The position numbers and the translations under genes were made by a program. Source: an uncultured Pseudomonadota bacterium (lineage in GTDB: Bacteria > Myxococcota_A > UBA796 > GCA-2862545). From it: a stretch of 64,000 bases of DNA. Every line of letters starts with the position of its first letter. Within the stretch, counting starts at the first letter, position 1. The stretch is taken from positions 114,537 through 178,536 of the forward strand of contig CAJXTB010000013.1 in the NCBI GenBank assembly GCA_913061235.1. The letters run 5' to 3'. The notes under the pieces are model-generated. The model had not been told where the DNA came from. It was given only the letters and a program-made list of their open reading frames with translations, and ran no database searches. Below are positions 33,464-42,638 of the stretch, in pieces.

Positions 33464-33648
33464 GATGGATCCAGAGTGGTGTGCCATGAAAGGCTGGAGT
33501 GAGACTGCCACGACCGCGGTGTGCGGTGAACACATGGTCTACCCTGTCGGATGGTCGGTGACGATGTCCGGTGAATTGCGACAGCCTCGCGTACAGTTTG
33601 GGACATTCGGTCCGATGGGGAGGACAGGAGGCAGGCACGCGACACTCA

Positions 33649-35208
33649 ATGCTGGATTGGTTTGTTCCGCCTGACCGGCGTGATGACCATGCATACGTTG
33701 CGCGGGTGTACAATTCATGTGGTTTCGCCTGGGTGTTTGGCTCTGCCGGCTTTGTGTTCGCGGGCTTGTATTGGGCCACCTCATCCTCAGATTCGATGAC
33801 GTGGTCGCACCTGTTGGCAGGGGTGTTCGGTTTCTGCTTGCCGTTCCTAAACCGCGTGCGTGTATCGACCACAGTCATCGCGGTGCTGGCTGCATTGGTC
33901 ATGACTGGCCTTCAGTGCGTACAAATTTATGCTGAAGGCCAGCACTCTTGGGCGTACGCTTGGCTGGTGACGGTGCCGCTGATTGGCCACAACATTGGCG
34001 GAGCACGGGCGGGCCTCTGGTCTGCTATTCTCGCCGTTCTGGCCATGATAGGAACGTTTGTAGCGCGCGCGAACGACGTGTTTCCGACGGTGGTGGAGAC
34101 GTCTCAAATGGGTGCGGGGTCCGCCGTATTCGAGATGGGCTTCTTGCTGGCCATTGTCTACGTACTTGGAGTCACTCCAGTGCGAAGTGCAGAGATTGCA
34201 CGCGGGCGACTGGCCAGTGCCAACGTGTCATTGCAAGGAGAAGTCGAGCAGCACCTGCAGACCCAGTCGGCCTTACAGGAAGCGCAGAGTCAGCTGCTTC
34301 GAACAGCACGATTCGCCGGTATGGCTGAGGTTGCAACAGGTGTGCTGCACAACATGGGCAATGCCCTGAATACGGTAGCGGTGACCGCGCATTTGGCCAG
34401 AGATACCGCTCAAGATGACGCGCTTGAGCGGCGGCTAGAGCGAACGGTTGAGTTGCTGTCGGACCCAGATGCCGACCGAGAGGCCATTCAGCGCTACCTG
34501 GCTGCTGTGGCCCGCCGGGTTCACAACCAGCGTGAGCTCTCGGTCGCTGAACTCGACCGACTCATCGACGGCGTCGCTCATGTGGCGTCTGTTGTGGCCG
34601 CTCAGCAAAAGCACGCCCGAAGCGGAGGTCTGGTAGAGGATACCGCGATTCGGACGCTTGTGAATCAGGCCGTTGAGCTGGCCGGACCCATGATTGAGCA
34701 GGCAGGGGTGAGGGTTGAAGCCAGGTTCGTCCCGAACGTCAACGTGGTCACCGAAGCGCATCAGGTGGTTCAGGTCTTGGTGAACCTTATCCGCAATGCC
34801 GCCGACGCTATGCGTGAGAGTGACACCGAACGAGTCATCCACATTGACGCGCAGATTGTCGATTCAGCGGTCCGCTTGGTGGTGCGAGACACCGGGCCCG
34901 GTGTGCCCGAGAACCAGCGCGAACGCATCTTTCAGCATGGATATACAACGAAGGCGACCGGTAGCGGCTTTGGTCTTCACGTGAGCGCCCTTGCTGCACG
35001 CAGTCTCGGCGGCGAGCTGGCACTGTTGCCCCACGTCGAAGGAACTGGCGCACGCTTCGCCTTCTTTATTCCCTTAGATGGTGCGGACGTGCGGTTCACG
35101 TCGGAGCCTGGCATTCGCTCGGCAGCGACCTTGAGCGACATTCAGCTGACCCCAGAAGAGAAGGCAGATGCGCTCTGGAGACGTCGGACGTGCGTAAGGC
35201 GGGTCTGA
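33649..35208 (+). CDS. Membrane sensor histidine kinase (HNxGN-type)
   Basis: The product has 519 residues. Five or six hydrophobic helices (about 20-180) form an N-terminal membrane sensor. A coiled linker (SLQGEVEQHLQTQSALQEAQ) leads to an unusual phosphoacceptor region, GMAEVATGVLHNMGNALNTV, where the His is followed by Asn-x-Gly-Asn rather than the common H-E-x-R-T/N-P. The ATPase core has the N box LVNLIRNAADAM, G1 DTGPGVP, F box GYTTKATGSGFGLH. No response regulator is adjacent, so the partner is elsewhere. ATG 33649 begins the conserved part; GTG 33571 is an alternative. It is divergent from the selenoprotein gene with a 185-base gap. Confidence 0.83.
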   Translation: MLDWFVPPDRRDDHAYVARVYNSCGFAWVFGSAGFVFAGLYWATSSSDSMTWSHLLAGVFGFCLPFLNRVRVSTTVIAVLAALVMTGLQCVQIYAEGQHSWAYAWLVTVPLIGHNIGGARAGLWSAILAVLAMIGTFVARANDVFPTVVETSQMGAGSAVFEMGFLLAIVYVLGVTPVRSAEIARGRLASANVSLQGEVEQHLQTQSALQEAQSQLLRTARFAGMAEVATGVLHNMGNALNTVAVTAHLARDTAQDDALERRLERTVELLSDPDADREAIQRYLAAVARRVHNQRELSVAELDRLIDGVAHVASVVAAQQKHARSGGLVEDTAIRTLVNQAVELAGPMIEQAGVRVEARFVPNVNVVTEAHQVVQVLVNLIRNAADAMRESDTERVIHIDAQIVDSAVRLVVRDTGPGVPENQRERIFQHGYTTKATGSGFGLHVSALAARSLGGELALLPHVEGTGARFAFFIPLDGADVRFTSEPGIRSAATLSDIQLTPEEKADALWRRRTCVRRV

Positions 35209-35248
35209 GTCCAGCAGGAGTTCCGCTGCACCAACGCAGTCGCCGGAG

Positions 35249-36424
35249 CTACCTCGGAGCGGTCTGAACGGGTTCGTCGTGTAGCTTGATGCGGCCACCG
35301 CCGAACATGAGCGGGATGGAGAGACCGGCGACAACACCGCTCGCGATGGCACCGCCCAGGGCTAGCTCGTTGACGCTGGTTCGACCGGTGTCCCAGTCGG
35401 TCTCGGCAGAGCTGACCGCGAGTAGAGTTCCACCGGTGAGGGCCGTCGTAAACAAGATGAGTCCTGCGATGTACCGGCCTCGCAGGGCAATGGGCTTGCC
35501 GTCTGCATAGAGTGGAACGCCGTCTTCAACCCACAGCCGGCGGGCGCGTGTTGAGTGGTCTCGGTGTTGGCCGTAGATGGTGGTCTGTCCGACGGGGAGG
35601 TCCACGGCGCACGGGGCGGTACACAACACGATGTCTTCGTACGTGGTCACAACGTAGCTGCCGACAACGTTGGAGCCGAGCAAGCTTCGGGTCTTGAACT
35701 GTGTGCCGGCTTGCTCGGACGAAAAGTGGACCCGGCCATACCCAGGAGCTGGCCTCTCAGACAGGGAGCGTTGGGGGCCGCCGCCAGACGGTGCCGCTGC
35801 CATCGAGCGACTGAATGGGGCGTCGAGCCAGGCCTGGGCAATGTCTCCCGGTAGACCGAATCCGAGGCCCTCGTACGCTTCGCCGTTGATCTTTGCGCGA
35901 GCAATACCAATGACCTGACCTTGGGCGTTCATCATGGGACCGCCGCTGTTTCCAGGGTTGATGCTGGCATCGGTCTGCAAATACCGTTGTTCCTCAATGG
36001 TCGGGTAGCCGCTGACCACGCCCTTCGACACGCTGGCTGCAAGCTCTCGGGCAGCGGGTGCGCCAATGACAAACACGTCCTGTCCGGTACCCTGTGGCTC
36101 GCTGACCAATGTCAGACAGGAGTGACCAGACCCGGGTAGGCGTAAGAGTGCGATGTCCAGCAATTCGTCGCGGTGAATGACCTCTGCAACCAGAGAAAGG
36201 CCAGAGAGAAGCTGTACAGTAATCTCCTGGTCTGTGTCGACGACGTGGGCAGCGGTCAGGATGTCGCCGTTATCTCCTACGACTACGCCCGAACCAAGTC
36301 CGTTGCTGTGCTCAATGAGAACCACAGAGTTCTTGGCGACATCTAGGTCTTCCGGAAGTGTGAGTTCACGGGGCTCACAGCCGGCAATGGCAGTTGAAGC
36401 GGCGAGTACGAGCGATAGCAACAT
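35249..36424 (-). CDS. HtrA-like trypsin-fold lipoprotein protease
   Basis: This 391-residue protein starts MLLSLVLAASTAIAGC (lipobox IAGC, Cys16). The S1C protease domain has all three catalytic residues: His60 in LTAAHVVD, Asp90 in ELLDIALLR, and Ser160 in INPGNSGGP. Unlike DegP/HtrA it has no PDZ domain; instead about residues 230-300 carry a PEGA-like stretch (CTAPCAVDLPVGQTTIYGQH) and two hydrophobic segments follow (LILFTTALTGGTLLAV, LGGAIASGVVAGLSIPLMFG). ATG 36424 has GAGG seven bases upstream; the frame to 36457 is an extension. It probably acts in envelope protein quality control or processing (inference). Confidence 0.82.
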   Translation of the reverse strand: MLLSLVLAASTAIAGCEPRELTLPEDLDVAKNSVVLIEHSNGLGSGVVVGDNGDILTAAHVVDTDQEITVQLLSGLSLVAEVIHRDELLDIALLRLPGSGHSCLTLVSEPQGTGQDVFVIGAPAARELAASVSKGVVSGYPTIEEQRYLQTDASINPGNSGGPMMNAQGQVIGIARAKINGEAYEGLGFGLPGDIAQAWLDAPFSRSMAAAPSGGGPQRSLSERPAPGYGRVHFSSEQAGTQFKTRSLLGSNVVGSYVVTTYEDIVLCTAPCAVDLPVGQTTIYGQHRDHSTRARRLWVEDGVPLYADGKPIALRGRYIAGLILFTTALTGGTLLAVSSAETDWDTGRTSVNELALGGAIASGVVAGLSIPLMFGGGRIKLHDEPVQTAPR

Positions 36425-36564
36425 GAAGACCTCACACAAAGGAGGCGAGATAATCATGTTGGGGTATCGGCGCCCGATTCTCTGATGGGCAGAATTCGAA
36501 TCGCACCGAATGCGACGGCACTACCCGAACAGCGCAACCCGGGTCAACCGAAAGCGGTACCGCT

Positions 36565-37884
36565 CTACATGTACTTGGCTAGCCACTTTGTATACGGCGC
36601 GCTGTTGCCAATGGACCGGGTGTGCATGGGCTCGGTGACGGCTGCGTGCGATTGGGTTGCCACTATTCTGCGGTGTTCGTGTGGCTTGAGGCACGCGCTG
36701 TCAAAGGGAAGGGCCAATGCCCCCAACAGCGCTTCAATGGTCGGCAGGGGATTGCTGACGAGGTCTTCGTAGTGGACGGTGTGGATGGGCAGGGGAAGTG
36801 CGTCTTGGTAGTGCGACATCAGGCGTTGAACACCAGTGGACCAGGCTGCGATTCCAGCGAGAGAGTTTGCCCAAGGCAGCCCAGCTCCGAACGGTTGGCG
36901 AAAACAGGACATGGCAGCATCGCGCGCGTCGCGGACCACGTAGATGACGCGTGCTTCTGGGGTCAAGCGTGCTGCGAGTCCGAGGTGGAGCACGTTGTTG
37001 GGCATCTTGTCCGTGGCGCGGCTTCCGTGAGGCCCCAGGGCGGCGAGATAGCGATTTCGGCCGTCTTTGAGGGTGCTATTCGACAGCTCGGGAAGCGGGT
37101 ATCCGCCCAAAGATACCGCAATGTCACGCAGTGCTTCCATCTCGCCATTGGCGTGTATGTCTGGATGGCAGGACAAGATCTGCTCGACCAACGACGTGCT
37201 ACTGCGTGGCATACCCACAATGAACACCGGACGTCCTGCACCGGGACCCGGTTGGATGGAGGTGTGGAAGGTGCCCATAGACGCAATGTGGGCATCGATG
37301 GAGGCAAGGTGGCTCTGTGCGTCGAAGGTCCCGCCCTGTAGGCGATTCGCTTCTCGATACACCGCGAATGCATCGGAGTGTTTCCTCAGGCGGTGCAGTA
37401 AGTCAGCGTGAGCAAACACCAGGGCGAGGGTATTCGGGAAGGCCGCTAAGGTGCGTGTCACCCGCTTGGAAGCGGCTCGGGTCTTGCCAACGCGCGGCCC
37501 AACGGATGCCGCTGCCATTGCAATAATCGGCACATCTCTGCGGCTGCTCTGAATGACCTGCCAGGCGCCATCGAGGTCACCTTGGCGCTCGAGCACCATC
37601 GCGACACCGCCGAGTGCTTCGGGATGGTCGGGGTTTTTGGCCAAGACGGTGGCGAAGCAACGGCCAGCCTCGCGCACCTCAGCGGTTCGTAGCAGAGTTA
37701 GTCCAAGTGCAATCAGGGCATCGGCGTGCTCGGCCTCGAAGAAGAGCGCTTGTCGGTAGCACGCTGCTGGCTCGTCGCGAACGCCACGGGCTGCAAGAGC
37801 CCGCCCCATCTGTACCCAGGCATCTGGGTTGTTGGGGCTGTGTTGGAGGGAGGAGGACGCGCGTGCGAGGTCGGGTGTTTGCAT
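36565..37884 (-). CDS. TPR-sulfotransferase
   Basis: The 439-residue product joins an N-terminal TPR array of about four repeats (residues 10-195, for example AWVQMGRALAARG, DALIALGLTLLRTAEV) to a sulfotransferase domain. The 5'-phosphosulfate-binding loop is FIVGMPRSSTSLVEQIL (221-237), and RDARDAAMSCFRQ (318-330) is the 3'-phosphate-binding region. These enzymes move sulfate from PAPS to carbohydrate, peptide or small-molecule acceptors, with the TPR part recruiting the acceptor. There is no signal peptide, so it is cytoplasmic. No PAPS synthesis genes are in the window. Confidence 0.87.
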   Translation of the reverse strand: MQTPDLARASSSLQHSPNNPDAWVQMGRALAARGVRDEPAACYRQALFFEAEHADALIALGLTLLRTAEVREAGRCFATVLAKNPDHPEALGGVAMVLERQGDLDGAWQVIQSSRRDVPIIAMAAASVGPRVGKTRAASKRVTRTLAAFPNTLALVFAHADLLHRLRKHSDAFAVYREANRLQGGTFDAQSHLASIDAHIASMGTFHTSIQPGPGAGRPVFIVGMPRSSTSLVEQILSCHPDIHANGEMEALRDIAVSLGGYPLPELSNSTLKDGRNRYLAALGPHGSRATDKMPNNVLHLGLAARLTPEARVIYVVRDARDAAMSCFRQPFGAGLPWANSLAGIAAWSTGVQRLMSHYQDALPLPIHTVHYEDLVSNPLPTIEALLGALALPFDSACLKPHEHRRIVATQSHAAVTEPMHTRSIGNSAPYTKWLAKYM

Positions 37885-37953
37885 GAGTTGGTATCGGACG
37901 GTTTGCGGGAGTCTTGAGCGAATCGGTGTGAGCCGCTCTGGCTCCCAAGGTAC

Positions 37954-39057
37954 CTATCGAAACGCAACGAATGTGTTGAGGTCCCCTTCTTTCGGGTCGA
38001 GGGATCTCGCTCCGCTAACGATGACGTAGCCACGCTCAAAGATGCGCTGTCCTTCGGCATCACTGGCTGGCGGCCTGGGCGTTCCCTGTGGGATGCGCTG
38101 GCAGCACCGGGCGACCTCGCCAACAACGGGGCCGTACGCAACCTCGGTTGCTAGAGCTTGCACGAGGAGCACGTGGGCCATGTCTGCGCCATCGTGACGA
38201 CGGGTTGGGTCTAGGGAAACGGTGACGTGCAGTACAAGCTCCTCAGCCCCGCGTGTGCGGACAGCACGTTCAATGGTGACGTGTCCGCCGATCACTCCGG
38301 CGAACCCTGGTAGGTCGCTGTTCAACCGCGCGGATACGCTCGCTAAGTGGGTGAGGGGAACCTCTCCTGGTTTTGCTTTGTGCAGGGTCAGACCAGGTTC
38401 GACACCGCCGAGACGGTCGGCTCTCGCTCCGTAGTTTGGGCGATTGAGGGCGCGATAAGCGTGGGAGAGTTCGCGCCAGATTGCCTCGGTGAGTGACCGT
38501 TGGTCGGGGTATTTACGCAGCTGGTGCGTCATGTACCGGCCCAGTTGAAGGGCTGATCCTGGGCGGCCGGCTCCGACCAAGTCGGCAAGTCTGTCGGGTA
38601 CGTCATGGGGCGCGACAAGGGCGCCGACGTCGGACTCGCGCCACGACCACCTGGGGACCCACACCGGCAAGCCGTCCGCGCCTTCGAGCTCTAGGTAGTC
38701 AACGGGCAGTGCGACGCGCAGGTCGGGGACGCTGTACAGCGCATTGGCCAAGGCACCAACGCTGCTCTCCATGCGGGACAACGGCTGGACCCAAGCGACA
38801 GCCCCCGCATGAATGGTTCGGTACAGCGTGGCTTGCCCTTGAGTAGGGAATGAGGCGGCATACCAGGTAGGGGAGGTGACCTCAGGGGCTGGCACAACCA
38901 CTCCGAAGACGGAGGCGTGTCCGTGGGGGGCAAACGGTGTGACCTCTGGCGGAACGTCGGCCTCGGACTGGCTGAAGCGCGCCAAAGGTCCGTTGAGGGC
39001 CGCTTGCAGGATGGCCAGGGCCGGAGACTCGGCTGAAATGTCAGTCAATACGCCCAT
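37954..39057 (-). CDS. Hypothetical protein coupled to a Cys-repeat lipoprotein gene
   Basis: The 367-residue soluble protein has no signal peptide and no domain I recognise. Visible features are an Ala/Pro-rich N-terminal half with several Trp residues (WVPRWSWRESD), a helical middle (YMTHQLRKYPDQRSLTEAIW), and a C-terminal beta-rich part (HVTIERAVRTRGAEELVLHV) ending in EGQRIFERGYVIVSGARSLD. Its ATG (39057) shares one base with the TAA of the upstream lipoprotein gene (TAATG), so the two are translated together. Start 39057 was preferred to 39123 for this reason. The function is unknown. Confidence 0.55.
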   Translation of the reverse strand: MGVLTDISAESPALAILQAALNGPLARFSQSEADVPPEVTPFAPHGHASVFGVVVPAPEVTSPTWYAASFPTQGQATLYRTIHAGAVAWVQPLSRMESSVGALANALYSVPDLRVALPVDYLELEGADGLPVWVPRWSWRESDVGALVAPHDVPDRLADLVGAGRPGSALQLGRYMTHQLRKYPDQRSLTEAIWRELSHAYRALNRPNYGARADRLGGVEPGLTLHKAKPGEVPLTHLASVSARLNSDLPGFAGVIGGHVTIERAVRTRGAEELVLHVTVSLDPTRRHDGADMAHVLLVQALATEVAYGPVVGEVARCCQRIPQGTPRPPASDAEGQRIFERGYVIVSGARSLDPKEGDLNTFVAFR

Positions 39058-40511
39058 TAGCGGCCTGCCGGTGGAATGGTTGGAAGACCGAGAGGTGGAC
39101 AGGGCAGGCCATCGACCCGCCACACTTGACCGGTGAATGCGGCAATCCAGGCCTCACCGGTGGAGTCGTCAAAATCGATACCGCTGGCGCCGCTGACCGT
39201 TGCTGGAAAGGCGTATTCGCCAACGAGAACGCCGCTTGGGGTGAACTCCGCCACGGTGCTCTCGTCGCTGCTCACAGCGAAGCGATTCCCGGTGGACTGA
39301 CACACGTCCACGTCTCCGTAGTTGACTTGGAAGGCGGGCATTGTTGGGAATGCATCGATGAACTCACCCGTCTGTGCGTTGACCTGTGCAATGGCATTTC
39401 CGTTGGGTGCGCTGACGTTTTTGTCTTGGATGTACACGAGGTTTCCGCTGACGCTGTCGTAGCTGCCACCGACCACGTGCGACGCACCAAAGGTGGTGGT
39501 GAGCGAGGCGAGAATACTGCTGTCGGTGGTGTCGACAACGTAGGTCTCGACCACGCCGGACTCGCCGTTGTGGAACAGCAAGGCTCCGGCGGGAACCGGG
39601 AAGGTGCCGAGCAGGAAGTCGGTCGGGGCAATGTCGAGGTCCACGTCGTCGGCGGGTTCTGCGGGACGAGCGAGGGTCGGTCCGGGAGTGCCGTCTGTAG
39701 CAAAGGTGAGGATGTCTGCACCGAAGCATCGGATCAGGTAGACGGTCTCGGTGCGTTCATCGTAGGCGAGTCCGCAGGGGCTAGCGCCGGACGGGAAGCT
39801 GACCTCCTCCACGACCTCGCAGTCCACCGTGCCTTCTTCGCCGTCGTCGCACACATCGTCGCAGTCAATCGAGTTGCTCTCTTCGGCTTCGCACAGGTCG
39901 TTGCAGTCGGGCCCTGAATCGCCGGTACCGCACACGCCGTCGCAATCCACGCTTGCGTCCTCGCCGTCTTCACACAGGCCATTGCAGTCGGTCGTCCCTG
40001 CGTCGTCTGGTGAACAGATACCGTCGCAGTCGGGAGCGCTATCACCGTCGTCGCACACGCCGTCGCAGTCGGGGCCGGTCTCGCCCTCGTCGCACACGCC
40101 ATCGCAGTCCGGGCCGCTCTCGTCGCTGTCGCACGTTCCATCACAGTCTGAGGTGAGGCCGTCGCCGATGTCGCAGACGCCGTCGCAGTCGGGGGCTTGG
40201 TCTGCCTCTTCGCACACACCATCGCAGTCCACGCTGTTGGCTTCCCCGTCGTCGCACACGTCATCACAGCCGGGGTCGCCGACAAGGGCGTCATCTGGGC
40301 AGGTGTCAGGGATGATGACGATGGTGTCGGAGTCGACGTCTGTGTCTTCTTCACTGTCGGTATCGACATCCGAGTCTGTGTCGGAGTCAAGGTCAGTGTC
40401 GACCTCAGTATCGGTGTCGACCTCGGTGGACAGGTCGGTGTCTGTATCGACGCTCGTCGGCTCTTTGTCACAGGCGACGGTCAGCAGAACGAGTAGGGAA
40501 AGCCAGCGCAT
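39057..40511 (-). CDS. Lipoprotein with eleven Cys-rich repeats and a propeller-like C-terminus
   Basis: This 484-residue protein starts MRWLSLLVLLTVACDKEP (lipobox TVAC). An acidic Asp/Thr/Ser spacer of about 45 residues follows (DTDTDLSTEVDTDTEV). Residues about 82-232 are eleven copies of a 13-14-residue unit C-D-G-V-C-D-x-G-[DE]-x-x-x-x-D, giving 22 regularly spaced cysteines and many acidic residues; disulfide-rich calcium or metal binding is plausible. The last 240 residues read as a beta-propeller (FGADILTFATDGTPG, LLFHNGESGVVETYVVDTT). GGAG precedes the ATG. It is in an operon with the unknown gene downstream. Confidence 0.75.
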   Translation of the reverse strand: MRWLSLLVLLTVACDKEPTSVDTDTDLSTEVDTDTEVDTDLDSDTDSDVDTDSEEDTDVDSDTIVIIPDTCPDDALVGDPGCDDVCDDGEANSVDCDGVCEEADQAPDCDGVCDIGDGLTSDCDGTCDSDESGPDCDGVCDEGETGPDCDGVCDDGDSAPDCDGICSPDDAGTTDCNGLCEDGEDASVDCDGVCGTGDSGPDCNDLCEAEESNSIDCDDVCDDGEEGTVDCEVVEEVSFPSGASPCGLAYDERTETVYLIRCFGADILTFATDGTPGPTLARPAEPADDVDLDIAPTDFLLGTFPVPAGALLFHNGESGVVETYVVDTTDSSILASLTTTFGASHVVGGSYDSVSGNLVYIQDKNVSAPNGNAIAQVNAQTGEFIDAFPTMPAFQVNYGDVDVCQSTGNRFAVSSDESTVAEFTPSGVLVGEYAFPATVSGASGIDFDDSTGEAWIAAFTGQVWRVDGLPCPPLGLPTIPPAGR

Positions 40512-40637
40512 CGGGACTCCAATCGGCTGGCAGACTAACGCTATCTTGGAGAGTTTGGCGCACGCTGAGAGCAGTTGGGCGCGTCCCCATCCGCGAAGAC
40601 GGACAGGTGAGCGACTCTGAGGTAGCTGGGGGTGGGC

Positions 40638-42416
40638 TCACAGAGAGCCGGTGTACCCGATGGCGGGGGCGAACACGCCGGTGGGCTCAATGCCACCGGT
40701 GGTGTCGACGCGGATACGACCGTCGCCGCCGCGACTCCGACTGTGCGTGTTGCGGCCTCCGGTAGCGCGGACTTCACCATCGTTGATGATGTCATTGGCT
40801 TGAATCCAGATTGACCCGCCAGATCCAGCCCCACCGCCTCCGGACAGTCCATTGCTATGTGCGTTGCCCCCGGGCCCTCCAATTGCCAGGATGCTGGCTC
40901 CTGAGGTGATCTCAACGGTGCCTGACGCATTGATGCGCAGAGCGCCGCCTCCCGCACCACCTGTGCCACCCGTGACCTTGATGTTGGTAGTGCCGTCACC
41001 TCCGCCGCCGCCTCCGCCACCACTCCCGCCGACCAGCGAGGTGAACTGTGCGCTGCCGACTATGCCTCCGGCAGGAGTAGAGTTTGCGCCCGCCCCGCTT
41101 GAGCCGGCGGTGGCGAACCCTCCTCCGCTGCCACCGCTGCCGATAGGGCCCGTGAATTGTCCATTGACCAGCGCTCCTCCTCCCGCGAACCCGCCTCCAC
41201 CACCGCCGCTCGGGCCACTGCCATTTAGGCCAGCGCCGTATTGTGAGTTACCGCCACGGGAACCACCGCATCCGGCGGGCGCACCAGCAGTTGGGACGGG
41301 TGTGCCCCCGCGGACGCCATACCAGTTCCTGCCAGACCGACCCGTCAGGTCGACAGTGCCCTCGATGAGCACATCACCGTTGATGGTCAAGTCGATTGGA
41401 GAATTGCATCCGTAGGTACACTTGATGCTCACACCAGCCGGAACATGCAGACCGCTGAAGGTGTGGGCGCCGCACAAGTACACGTTGCCGGATTGTGGGC
41501 AGAACCCGTCGCCAAGGCAACCGTAGGTGTCACCCGGCGGCTCCACATGCCCGCGCGGCAGGTACGCATCTGCCGCGAACACCGCTGCCTGTCCCACCTC
41601 CACGGCATTCCGCATGACAACCCTATCGCCGGCCTCCACATCATCTGCAAGGTTCGCATTGCGACCAATCCGCACGTCTCCCAGCGTGCGAAAACCGCTG
41701 CCAATCACGGTGTCCTTGAGGACTCTCAGGTCCCCACCAAGCACCGCTCCACCGCCAACCGTGGTGTTCGGTCCAATGATGACCTGGGTTCCGGCTTCAC
41801 AGGTCAGCGAGTAGGGGGACGACGCTGCGATGGAGGCCCCGCGTGCCACAACCAGGTCGGCAGAGCAGTCCACGGCGAAACCGGGGCCATCTGCGGTTCC
41901 ACCTAGGACGCTCCAGGCTCCGAGTACCGCCGAGGCATCCACACGGACATAGTCGCCGACGACGGCGGCGTACCCAAGGTCGACCCCGTTGGGAAACGAA
42001 GCGCCTACGCCAATCTCAGCAGCCCGTCCGACCAAGGAGTCTGCTCCCAGTGTTGAGCCCGCTCCAACGGTCGCTTGCCGCCCAATGATGGTGTTCGTGC
42101 CAAGGACTGTCGGCGTACCTGCGGACCCGTTCACCGTGGCTCGCGCAGCCACATAGACATCCGCTTGCAAGGTGACGTTGGCGCCAATGACCGCGTAGGC
42201 ACCCACAACAACGCGAGCTCCGATGGTCGCTGTGGCCTCGATAGAGGCGGTGGGGTGGACCATTGCGGAAGGGTCGATGCTCTGCGCGTTCGACATCTGT
42301 GGAAGGACGATGCCCAGTACGCCGAGCCAAGCCCACTTGCCTGGTCGTAGCCGCTGTACGACCGGTTTCGCCTGCTCGTTGGATGTTCGAACCCATCCAC
42401 CAAAAATCTCGGCCAT
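40638..42416 (-). CDS. Secreted LbH hexapeptide-solenoid protein with Gly-rich C-terminus
   Basis: The 592-residue product has a long signal region ending in LGVLGIVLPQMSNAQS. The LbH solenoid (about 47-300) has family signatures LGYAAVVGDYVRVD and VIIGPNTTVGGGAVLGG, then DLRVLKDTVIG and VRIGR. After a Cys-containing segment (GCLGDGFCPQSGNVYLCG, then CTYGCNSP) comes a beta-helix-like stretch (LTINGDVLIEGTVDLTG) and about 190 residues very rich in Gly with runs such as GGSGGGGGGGG. GGGAG precedes ATG 42416. It is the third of six LbH paralogues in the window. A display or matrix role is inferred. Confidence 0.76.
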   Translation of the reverse strand: MAEIFGGWVRTSNEQAKPVVQRLRPGKWAWLGVLGIVLPQMSNAQSIDPSAMVHPTASIEATATIGARVVVGAYAVIGANVTLQADVYVAARATVNGSAGTPTVLGTNTIIGRQATVGAGSTLGADSLVGRAAEIGVGASFPNGVDLGYAAVVGDYVRVDASAVLGAWSVLGGTADGPGFAVDCSADLVVARGASIAASSPYSLTCEAGTQVIIGPNTTVGGGAVLGGDLRVLKDTVIGSGFRTLGDVRIGRNANLADDVEAGDRVVMRNAVEVGQAAVFAADAYLPRGHVEPPGDTYGCLGDGFCPQSGNVYLCGAHTFSGLHVPAGVSIKCTYGCNSPIDLTINGDVLIEGTVDLTGRSGRNWYGVRGGTPVPTAGAPAGCGGSRGGNSQYGAGLNGSGPSGGGGGGFAGGGALVNGQFTGPIGSGGSGGGFATAGSSGAGANSTPAGGIVGSAQFTSLVGGSGGGGGGGGDGTTNIKVTGGTGGAGGGALRINASGTVEITSGASILAIGGPGGNAHSNGLSGGGGAGSGGSIWIQANDIINDGEVRATGGRNTHSRSRGGDGRIRVDTTGGIEPTGVFAPAIGYTGSL

Positions 42417-42527
42417 GCTGTCTCCCCAGGTGTTCTCTGCCCGAACTGCGCTGCCGTCTGTGTGACGCGCACTACGGGTTGATTGACGTGTGGAAACTGT
42501 AGGGTGCAGGGGGTATTGGGGCTACTC

Positions 42528-42551
42528 GCTATACCCCAGCTATACCCCAGC
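42528..42551 (+). repeat. Tandem 11-base repeat upstream of the FG-GAP lipoprotein gene
   Basis: GCTATACCCCA occurs twice head to tail (42528-42538, 42539-42549) and is followed by GC, the start of a third unit. It lies about 90 bases before the gene at 42639, in the gap between two divergent surface-protein genes, so a regulator-binding role is possible. A similar GGGTATAG occurs at about 42599 in the opposite orientation. Confidence 0.5.
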
Positions 42552-42638
42552 GAGGCCCGATGCAGGCCGTTTCTCTTCCTGTGTTCGTGTACGTTCGTTG
42601 GGTATAGTGGCGCCGCAGATGAGAAGGGGGAGCTAGTG

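Noticed and set aside
36485..37341. Plus-strand open frames of 95 and 239 codons opposite the sulfotransferase gene
   Set aside because: Antisense to a gene with clear PAPS-binding motifs; no ribosome site or domain of their own.
39126..39917. 263-codon plus-strand open frame
   Set aside because: Antisense to the Cys-repeat lipoprotein; its composition follows from the codons of that gene.
39829..40620. Ser/Pro-rich plus-strand open frame of 263 codons with regular repeats
   Set aside because: The repeats are the reverse complement of the Cys/Asp repeats of the lipoprotein gene; no independent gene evidence.
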